Source: an uncultured Porphyromonas sp. (GTDB lineage Bacteria > Bacteroidota > Bacteroidia > Bacteroidales > Porphyromonadaceae). From it: a stretch of DNA of 34,126 nt. The translations under genes were made by a program, and so were the position numbers. How positions within the stretch are numbered: the first letter of the stretch is position 1; every line of letters starts with the position of its first letter. The notes under the pieces were generated by a model. The model ran no database searches. It was not told the DNA's origin and was given only the letters and a program-made list of their open reading frames with translations. The stretch spans positions 1 to 34,126 of the forward strand of contig UQDF01000020.1 of NCBI GenBank assembly GCA_900539765.1. Direction: 5' to 3'. Below are positions 23,530-32,200 of the stretch, piece by piece.

Positions 23530-24573
23530 TCAGTCTATATAGCGCACCTCGGGACGTAGTGAGATGCCGAACTTACGACTCACCTCCTGCTGCACATGCT
23601 CTGCCAGTGCGACCACCTCTTGGCCTGTCGCTCCGCCATAGTTGACTAGGACGAGCGGCTGCTTCTCGTAGACCCCCACGGCACCTGTGCGGTAACCCTT
23701 GAGCCCCGTCTGGTCTATGAGCCACGCTGCTGAGAGCTTCACCTCCCCCTCGTTGTGGGTAGGGTAGTGAGGCACGGGTGTGTCGTATTGCTTCGCCAGC
23801 TCCTCGTATTGAGCTAGAGGCACGATAGGGTTCATGAAGAAGCTCCCGCCATTTGGTATCTCCTCAGGGTCGGGCAGCTTAGCACGGCGAATGCGTATCA
23901 CCTCTTGGCGAATCTCCTCAGGTGTCGGCATCGTGTCGCGAACCTCGAAAGCTTTTGCCAGGGAGGCGTAGCTCAGATTGCAGGTCGGCTCGGTGCTTAG
24001 TATGAAGTGCACGTGCGTGACGATGTAGGAGTGGTACTGCGGATCTTTGAAGATGCTGTACCTATATTTATAGTCACACAGGGCGCTCGGTATGCGGAGC
24101 TTCATCCCTGTCGCTAGGTCGACCACATCGACCGCCACGATGTACTGAGAGACCTCGCTCCCGTAGGCCCCTATATTCTGTATGGCAGCAGCACCCACGG
24201 TGCCTGGGATGAGAGACAAGTTCTCCACGCCATAGAGCCCACGGCTGAGCATCAGCTCCACAAAGTGATCCCACACGATGCCACTACCAGCCCGCACATG
24301 CTGCTGCCCTAGGTGGGTCAGCGCACTCTCGGTCTCATCGTAGTAGTGGAGGTCGTCTATCTGCGAGTAGAGGATGACGCCACGATAGGTCTCGTGTGTA
24401 AAGAGCAGGTTGCTCCCAGCGCCTATCGGCAAATAAGGCTGTGAGACAAAGTACTCATCACGTGCCAGTGTCTGAAGATCCTCAGCACTGCTGTAGTTGA
24501 TCCACCAGTCAGCGGTGGTGTCGATCGCAAAAGTGTGGTACTCCCTAAGCGGATGATGCTGTTTGATCTCCAT
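23530..24573 (-). CDS. murB: UDP-N-acetylenolpyruvoylglucosamine reductase
   Basis: Reduces UDP-GlcNAc-enolpyruvate to UDP-MurNAc with NADPH and FAD in the cytosol, the second committed step of peptidoglycan synthesis. The 347-residue protein starts with the short type I leader (LREYHTFAIDTTADWW) and has the FAD-binding loops LPIGAGSNLLF (about 50-60) and LIPGTVGAAAIQNIGAYGSE (about 120-140). The catalytic GGSFFMNP lies near 245, with the serine that protonates the product. The insertions and length match E. coli-type MurB. It is the first gene of the minus-strand run ending at nagB. No clear TAnnTTTG box was found in the 87-nt gap upstream. Confidence 0.95.
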   Translation of the reverse strand: MEIKQHHPLREYHTFAIDTTADWWINYSSAEDLQTLARDEYFVSQPYLPIGAGSNLLFTHETYRGVILYSQIDDLHYYDETESALTHLGQQHVRAGSGIVWDHFVELMLSRGLYGVENLSLIPGTVGAAAIQNIGAYGSEVSQYIVAVDVVDLATGMKLRIPSALCDYKYRYSIFKDPQYHSYIVTHVHFILSTEPTCNLSYASLAKAFEVRDTMPTPEEIRQEVIRIRRAKLPDPEEIPNGGSFFMNPIVPLAQYEELAKQYDTPVPHYPTHNEGEVKLSAAWLIDQTGLKGYRTGAVGVYEKQPLVLVNYGGATGQEVVALAEHVQQEVSRKFGISLRPEVRYID

Positions 24574-24591
24574 AGTTTATAGTGTCCGAAG

Positions 24592-24633
24592 AAGGAGCCT
24601 TAGAGTCTATCAATGCAAACTCTAAGACTCCTT
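24592..24633 (-). terminator. Hairpin after the SPOR lipoprotein gene
   Basis: A 15-bp stem with one mismatch (24592-24606 and 24619-24633, AAGGAGCCTTAGAGT) lies 28 nt after the SPOR gene stop. The downstream T-content on the minus strand is modest (CTTCTTC). It separates the SPOR gene from murB. Confidence 0.65.
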
Positions 24634-24660
24634 TATCATGGGTTCGAGGTAAAGAAGCGA

Positions 24661-25143
24661 TTAGCGGATCTTCTCTAGAATCCAAGCGTCCTGGAAGTCA
24701 GGAGCAAAGCGATCCTTGATCTCTTCACGAGATCTCTCAGCATCGCTACGAGAGTCAAAGCTGGTGATGATGACACGGAGCATACCAGCCTCGTTTTGAC
24801 CTAGTACAGGGTTATAACCCTGAGCCTGTAGACGCTCCTTGAGGGAGTAAGCGTTGGTATGATTTTGGAAAGAGCCGACGACCACGTTGTAGGTCTTGAG
24901 CATGGTTGCGTCCTCACCCTTGACGGCCTCTAGACGCTCGCGACGTAGCTGGATGTCAGCGACAGGCTCACGAGAGACGACGACACTAGTGGGAGGAGTC
25001 TGTGCAGGAGCCTGTTGCTCAGTAGCGACTTCGCGCTGCTTTGCTTTTTCGTACACCTGACGATAAGCACTCTGCTTGGGGGCACAAGCACCCACTGATA
25101 GGAGTAGTAGAGCGGAGGATAGGATGATTAATGCCTTTTTCAT
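24661..25143 (-). CDS. SPOR-domain lipoprotein
   Basis: A 160-residue lipoprotein with a signal peptide and lipobox (LLSVGAC, lipid cysteine C20). A Gln/Ala/Thr-rich linker (about 25-60) follows, then a C-terminal SPOR domain (about 82-160) beginning KTYNVVVGSFQNHTNA, with the repeated pattern around AYSLKERLQAQGYNPVL and RVIITSFDSRSDAERSR. SPOR domains bind peptidoglycan lacking stem peptides, often at division sites, so this is likely an envelope protein tethered to the cell wall. The ATG at 25143 was chosen over the upstream 25218 because it begins the signal peptide. It is a single gene with its own promoter box and terminator. Confidence 0.92.
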   Translation of the reverse strand: MKKALIILSSALLLLSVGACAPKQSAYRQVYEKAKQREVATEQQAPAQTPPTSVVVSREPVADIQLRRERLEAVKGEDATMLKTYNVVVGSFQNHTNAYSLKERLQAQGYNPVLGQNEAGMLRVIITSFDSRSDAERSREEIKDRFAPDFQDAWILEKIR

Positions 25144-25188
25144 ATCTGTATGTTGTTTGAACTTGTTGATTCGTTGTATTCTACACGA

Positions 25189-25226
25189 CAAAGATAGTAG
25201 TTTTTGCGGAAATACCACTATCTTTG
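25189..25226. promoter_or_regulatory. Inverted pair of -7 boxes (SPOR gene promoter)
   Basis: CAAAGATAGT (25189-25198) and ACTATCTTTG (25217-25226) form a perfect 10-bp inverted repeat whose arms each contain a TATCTTTG box. The left arm would drive the SPOR gene, starting about 46 nt downstream. The right arm faces ruvA, 337 nt away. Neither has a clear -33 TTG. Confidence 0.55.
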
Positions 25227-25562
25227 TGGGTACTTACTAGAGCAGATGCATTGCAAATCAATGATTGCTGGCATATATCGATGCTTTTCGACTTAGGAGA
25301 GACCGATTTCTACGGAGGAATTTTCAAATCGCCACGTGGAAAAGAAAAATTCTCCACGTAGGCAAGAAAAAATTCTTCGGAGGAATCAAATGAAACTTCG
25401 GAGGAATGAAACGATAAGTCCGAGGAATTTTTTATTTCCCACGTGGAGATAAAAAAATAGCTACCGAGGAATTTCGAATTTCCTCTGTAGCGGTTTGGCG
25501 AGAGATCTTTGATTACGATGCAATTAGCTCTGGAGTAGACGTTTACTTAGGACGAAAAGATT
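25227..25562. other. Repeat-rich region upstream of ruvA
   Basis: This 336-nt divergent gap is dominated by repeat family B (25310-25491). A weak -7-like box GATCTTTG lies at 25504-25511, about 50 nt before the ruvA start. No coding frame or RNA gene was recognised. Confidence 0.65.
25310..25491. repeat. Repeat family B array (CGGAGGAAT and CCACGTGGA modules)
   Basis: The array has repeated CGGAGGAAT cores (near 25314, 25378 and 25399), including two CTTCGGAGGAAT units 21 nt apart (25375 and 25396), variants CCGAGGAAT, and CCACGTGGA or CCACGTAGG modules (25332, 25354 and near 25438). Its right end is a near-perfect 32-nt palindrome (25460-25491). The segment 25332-25399 recurs at 34059-34126. 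Confidence 0.8.
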
Positions 25563-26171
25563 ATGATTGCATACTTACGTGGCACGATAGATACGCTCTC
25601 ACCGACCAACGCCTATGTGGACTGTGGCGGGGTGGGCTACGATGTCAATATATCGCTCTCTACTTATGATACGCTGCATGGACTGGAGCGTGATGCGCCT
25701 GTACGTCTCTGGATCACGGAGGTGATGCGCCAGGGCGAGGTGTGCGATCTGTACGGCTTCTACACGAGGGAGGAGCAGGCGCTCTTTGCGAAGCTGATCA
25801 CCGTGTCAGGTGTGGGGCCCGCTACGGCTCGGGTGATCCTCTCTAGTCTGGCACCACTGGAGCTGGCGGAGGTGATCGAGAGTGGCGATGATAAGCGGCT
25901 CAAGATGGTCAAGGGCATCGGACTCAAGACGGCACAGCGCATCATCGTGGACCTCAAGGGCAAGCTACCCGAGACGTTGACAGATCGTGACGATGTGACG
26001 GCCGGTATCGGTTCGCGGGCAGCTCGTGAGGTGGCTGAGGAGGCGATCTCGGCACTTAAGATGCTGGGCTTTGCGGAGACCAATGTGCGTAAGGTGGTGA
26101 AGCAGATTATGACTGTCAAGCCCGACACGCCTGTCGAGCAGGTGATCAAGCAAGCGTTGGCACAGCTCTGA
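25563..26171 (+). CDS. ruvA: Holliday junction branch migration protein RuvA
   Basis: Tetrameric DNA-binding subunit of the RuvAB complex that moves Holliday junctions during recombination repair. The 202-residue protein begins MIAYLRGTIDTL and has the N-terminal OB domain (about 1-64, with GGVGYDV). Two helix-hairpin-helix motifs follow (about 70-140, ITVSGVGPATARVILS and MVKGIGLKTAQRIIVDLK). The C-terminal RuvB-binding helical domain (about 155-202) contains AISALKMLGF. Length is standard. It is followed by sprA after 108 nt, an adjacency seen in other Bacteroidota. ruvB and ruvC are not in the window. Confidence 0.96.
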   Translation: MIAYLRGTIDTLSPTNAYVDCGGVGYDVNISLSTYDTLHGLERDAPVRLWITEVMRQGEVCDLYGFYTREEQALFAKLITVSGVGPATARVILSSLAPLELAEVIESGDDKRLKMVKGIGLKTAQRIIVDLKGKLPETLTDRDDVTAGIGSRAAREVAEEAISALKMLGFAETNVRKVVKQIMTVKPDTPVEQVIKQALAQL

Positions 26172-26173
26172 GA

Positions 26174-26208
26174 TTAGAAGTTAGAGATTGGAGGTTAGAC
26201 GTTAGGAG
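26174..26208. repeat. TTAGANN heptamer tandem, five units
   Basis: Five 7-mers (TTAGAAG, TTAGAGA, TTGGAGG, TTAGACG, TTAGGAG) start two bases after the ruvA stop. This is the same heptamer type as at 20120-20161, with two units carrying a substitution in the core. Confidence 0.85.
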
Positions 26209-26279
26209 GCTTGGGTACAACAAAACGGACTCTCGAGCGTTACATAACTGACTCTATATAATATATAGATAGACACTAG

Positions 26280-29200
26280 ATGATCCCTAGGCGCAGGATA
26301 CTATGTGCATGGCTTGCGTTGCTCTGCGCATTGGTGGGTGTGGTGAGGTTGTTCGCTATGCCTCCTCTCTCTGTATCTGCTACGGCGCTTCCTGCGGGAC
26401 CAGATAGTCTGCGCTACCCAGTGCAGCCGACAGCGCCTGAGTCGTATGAGTGGCTCGAGCAGGAGTCAGCACTTGATCTGCGCACGCCGAGCGTGGTGAC
26501 GCACGAGTTCGTCTTCAATCCCGCTACGGGGCTTTATCTGCTGGTCACCAAGGTGGGAGGCAAGCAGGTAGGCACACCGATCCCCTACACACTGGAGCAG
26601 TATGTCGCTTATGTGGAGCGCAATGGTGTGCAGAACTACTTTCTAGAGCGTGCAGCGCAAGATGAGAAGGAGCAGCAGGGGAAGGGGTTCAACCCGTTTG
26701 ACTTTGGCTTCGAGCTGGGGCCTGCGGAGAAGATCTTTGGTCCTGGTGGCGTGCGGGTGCGGACGCAAGGCTCTGCGGAGGTATCGATGGGTGTCAAGAG
26801 CAATGCCACGGACAATCCCTCCATACCGATTCGCTCACGAAGACACACTTTCTTTGACTTCGATCAGAAGATTCAGGCCAATGTGCAGGCATCGGTGGGT
26901 ACGAAGCTTAACTTCAATCTGAACTACAATACGCAGGCTACCTTTGACTTCGACAGTAAGAAGCTCAAGCTGGCCTACGAGGGCGAGGAAGATGACATTA
27001 TCAAGGTGCTGGAGGCGGGCAATGTGTCGCTACAGTCCAAGAACTCGCTGATACAGGGCGGTGCGTCGCTCTTCGGTATCCATAGCAAACTTCAGTTTGG
27101 CAAGCTCGATGTGGACTTCGTCGTGAGCCAGCAGGAGGCGGAGACGAAACGCGTCTCGACAGATCGTGGGGCGCAGACGACACCTTTTGAGTTTTCGGCC
27201 AATCAGTATGATGAGAATAGACACTTTTACCTAGGACACTACTTCCGAGACCACTACAACAAGGCGATGTCTACGCTGCCCTTTATCTCATCGGGCGTTA
27301 AGATCAACCGTATCGAGGTGTGGGTGACCAACAAGCGAGGCAACTTTGACGAGGCGCGCAACATTGTCGCCTTTACCGATATGGGTGAGGCGGAGCGTGT
27401 GACGGCTCGTGGTGTCACGACGAATGGTTCGACACAGGGACTGCCTGCCAATCAGGCGAACTCGCTCTACAGCTGGCTGCTCGGACAGCCCGCTCTGCGC
27501 CAAGTGGATCAAGTGAGCCAGATGCTAGAGGGGCAGCTGCGTGGCGGTGTGGACTATGCGAAGATAGAGAGTGCACGCCGTCTGAATGCCAATGAGTACC
27601 GCATCAATGACCAGCTCGGTACGCTCTCACTGCAGGTGCGTCTCCAGCCCGATGAGGTGGTGGGCGTCGCCTTTGAGTACACCTATCAGGGCAAGGTCTA
27701 TCAGGTGGGAGAGTTTAGTTCGGATCGCTCGGATCGTACGGCTGACAACCTTTTTGTCAAGCTGCTCAAGGGTTCATCGATGACCCCGACGGCTCCTTAC
27801 TGGCAGTTTATGATGCGCAATGTCTACAGTCTTGGGAGCAGCGTCTACAATCTCAAGGCGGAGCACTTCAAGCTCGATGTCTTCTACCGCAATGATAGCA
27901 CTGGCACCGCTATACCTTATATTAATGAGGGCAAGGTGGCTGGGCAACTCCTCACACGGGTCTTGGGTATGGATCGTCTAGACTCACGTAACGAGCCGCA
28001 CCCTGATGGTGTCTTTGACTTTGTCCCTGGCTATACGGTCGATGCGGAGCGTGGACTCGTTATCTTTACCTCTACGGAGCCTTTCGGTAGTTACTTGGCT
28101 GAGCAGATAGGCGACCCTGCCATTGCCGAGCGATACGTCTATCGTGAGATCTACGATACGACGATGGTCGCAGCGCAGCAGGTGGCTGAGCGCGATAAGT
28201 TTATCCTGCGAGGTGAGTACCAAGCAGCAAATAGCGGGCAGATCTCACTCGGGGCGATGAATGTGACCCCAGGGTCGGTGCGTGTGACCGCTGGCGGAGC
28301 AACGCTGGTGGAGAATGTGGACTACACGGTCAACTACGCCATGGGTACCGTCACGATCCTCAACGAGGCAATCCTCAACAGTGGTACGCGTGTCGATGTA
28401 TCTCTGGAGAATAGGGGCTTTCTCAACTTACAGCGCAAGACGGTGCTGGGACTGGACCTCAACTACCACTTTACGCCAGACCTAACGCTGGGCGGTACCT
28501 TTATGTACCTTAGCGAGATGCCACTGACTGCCAAGCCGGTCATGGGGCGTGAGTCGATGCAAAACAGCCTTTGGGGACTCAATCTCTCGTGGCGCACCGA
28601 GTCTCAGTGGCTGACGCGTATCCTCGACTACATCCCGCTCCTAGACTTGACCAAGCCGTCGGAGGTCGCACTCAATATGGAGTTTGCTCACCTGATCCCA
28701 GGACACTACGAGGGACGCTACACCAAGGGACACAGCTATATAGACGACTTTGAGACGTCGCAGAGCAGCATTGACCTGCTCAATCCCTACGCCTGGATGC
28801 TGAGCTCTACGCCGTGGCACGACCCAGCAGACGGAGCGGCGGATCTCTTCCCCGAGGCGCGACTGGTCAATGATCTGCGCTACGGCAATCGTCGAGCCTT
28901 GCTCAACTGGTTTTACATAGACCCGATGCTGAATCGTGCTGGCTCTTCGCTGACACCCTCTTACCTGCGCAACAACCCCGACATGCTCTCCAATCATTAC
29001 TCGCGAGAGGTGCGTATGTCGGAGCTATTCCCCTATAGAGATGAGAACTTTGCCCAGCAGTCCTACCTCCAGACGCTCTGCCTAGCTTACTATCCCGATG
29101 AGCGTGGTCCGTACAATGTCAATAGCGATCAGGTCGGTAGCGATGGTAAGCTGATGAACCCCACCGAGAACTGGGGCGGTATGATGCGCAAGATAGACCA

Positions 29201-32200
29201 GAGCGACTTTGAGGCGGCCAATATCGAGTACATCGAGTTCTGGATGATGGACCCCTTCATCTATCCCGAGACGGCACCGACGAGTGGCAAGCTCTTCTTC
29301 AATCTGGGTGAGGTATCGGAGGAGGTGCTGAAGGATGAGAAGAAGTTCTTTGAGAATGGTATGCCGCTCAACGATGACCCCTCGGCAACCATCGAGACAG
29401 TCTGGGGACGCGTGCCTATTCGTCAGACGGCTGGTTACTCCTTTGACAATGCCGCTGGGGCGCGTAGCAAGCAAGATGTAGGCTTTAATGGGCTAAGCTC
29501 TGAGCAGGAGAAGACTTTCCCCGCTTATGCTGACTACCTCTCCGCAATCAGGGGCAAGGTGTCGGGCGAAGTACTCGAGCAGTGGCAGGGCGATCCGATG
29601 AGTCCGCTGAATGATCCGGCGGGTGATAGCTTCCGTCACTATCGTGACGAGCGGTATGACCAGCTGCAAGCTCCTATCCTAGAGCGATACAAGTACTACA
29701 ACGGGGTCGAGGGCAATAGTGCTGAGGCGACCAATGAGACTGGCTCCTACAGCGTAGCGAGCCGTGTCGTACCTGATGTGGAGGACATCAACCAGGACAA
29801 CACGCTCAACGAGCAGGAGAGTTACTTCGAGTATGAGCTAGCTCTCTCGCCAGCAGAGATGCAGGTGGGGCACAACTATATCGTTGACGAGCGGTCAGTC
29901 AATGTGAAGCTGGCCAACGGCAAGCAAGAGACGGTCAAGTGGTATCAGTTTAAGATCCCCGTACGAGAGCCGACCCGCAGGGTAGGGGGCATAGCCGACC
30001 TCAAGAGTATCCGCTTCATGCGCCTCTACCTGACGCAGTGGGACAAGCCTGTCGTGCTGCGCTTCGGTACCTTCAAGATGGTGCGTGGTGAGTGGCGACA
30101 GTATGACCGCCCGCTACACGCTCCCTCCGTCACGCCGATATCTAATGGTACGATGGAGGTCAATACGGTCAATATCGAGGAGAACGGTGACCGCAAGCCG
30201 ATCAACTATATCCTCCCGCCAGGCGTCTCTCGTAGTGTCAGCCCCAGTCAGGCACAAGCCATTCGTCAGAACGAGCAGGCGCTCAGCCTACGCATCAAGC
30301 GACTAGCTCCAGGCGATGCACGAGCTGTCTACAAGAATACGGGACTAGACCTACGTCGCTACAAGCGCATCGAGCTATTTGTCCATGCCGAGGAGCTGCC
30401 CGAGGAGGGGACTCCTACGGGCAATGGCGAGATGACCGCTTTCCTCCGCTTAGGCTCTGACTACACAAACAACTACTACGAGTACAGCGTTCCCCTAGAG
30501 CTGACCCCCTTCGGTACTTACAGTGACAATGCTAAGGATAGAGAGATGGTTTGGCCAAAGGATAACAAGGTGGACTTCCGCTTTGACCTCCTCACGGGAC
30601 TCAAAATGAAGCGCAACGCTGCGCAGGCTAATGGCGAGACCGACCTCTACACGCCATACTCGGTGCCCGATGCTGAGCGTCCACGCAATACGATCACCGT
30701 GATGGGTAACCCCTCGCTGAGCAATGTCAAGACCATCATGATCGGTGTGCGAAACAGCGCTGGCCAGATCAAGAGTGCCGAGATCTGGGTCAATGAGCTA
30801 CGCCTGAGCGAGTACCAAGAGCAGGGGGGCTGGGCGACCAATGCTGACCTGCAGGTACAGCTGAGTGACCTAGGCTCGTTTAACGCTCGAGGCTCTTACC
30901 GCACGGCGGGCTTTGGCGCACTCGATCAGTCACTCGCGCAGAGACAGCTAGAGGATACCGGCTTCCTCAACCTCTCGACGCAGGTGGAGCTGGGTAAGTT
31001 CTTCCCCGAGAAGGCGAAGGTACGCATACCGCTCTACTACAGCTACCAAAACGAAGTGATCCGTCCGCAGTACAACCCACTAGACCAAGACCTGCTCCTC
31101 ACGGAGGCACTCGACAATGCCGCCAACGAGTCAGTACGCGACTCTATCAAGACGATGGCATTGACACGGACACAGGCTCATGCGCTGTCGCTCTCCAACG
31201 TGGGGGTCAACATACAGAGCAAGACTCCGATGCCGTACGACCCAGCCAACTTTACATTCGGCTACTCAAGGTCTTGGGATGAGAAGAACAGCCCCGAGAT
31301 TGTCTACGACCGCAATCGCACGTGGCAAGCTACGGCGCAGTATCAGTACACGCCTGTGGTGGCTCCGTGGAAGCCTTTTACCAAGCTAAAACAAGGCAAA
31401 GGCTCCTCCGAGGCGATCCGCACGGTCACCTCGACGCTGAGAGCTTACCAGATCAACTACCTCCCCTCACGACTTGCCTTCAACAGCTCCATACTGCGCA
31501 ACTACAGCGAGCATCAGGTGCGCAACCTGATGCCTGGCGGCGCTGCTATGGCTGACTGGTCACTACCTGCTACCTTCGTGCAGAACTTCATCTGGCAGCG
31601 TGCCGCAAACATTGTCTGGAACCCCACGACCAATCTCAAGCTCTCCTTTAACTCTGGTACCAATGCCCGCATCGTAGAGCCACACGTACAGGTCAATCGT
31701 GAGCTAGCTCCTGACGACTACACGCTATGGCGCGACTCCGTCTGGCAGAGCATACGTAGCTGGGGACTCCCGATGCAGTACAACCAGACTGCAAACGCTA
31801 CCTACACGCTTCCGCTCGCACTCATTCCCTTTATGGACTTCGTCTCGGCCACAGCCACCTATATGGCCTCGTACAATTGGGACCGAGGAGCTTTGACACA
31901 GCAGGGTGCCTCTATGGGCAATGTGGTGCGCAATCAGATGAAGCTCGATGGACGGGTCAACATCCTCTTCCAGACACTCTACCGTAAGTTCGACTGGTAC
32001 AAAGATTACGAGAAGCGACAGAACAAGAGCAACAATCGTGACAACCGCTCCGCCTCTCGCCGAGATGCTCGTGCCAGTCGCTCAGATCAGGAGCCTGCGG
32101 ACAAAGCTCCTGAAGCCTCACAGCGCAAGAAGCCTGCGCCACTGCGCTTTACTAAAGAGGTGGTCCTACGTCCTGACACGACGATTACCATCAACCACCA

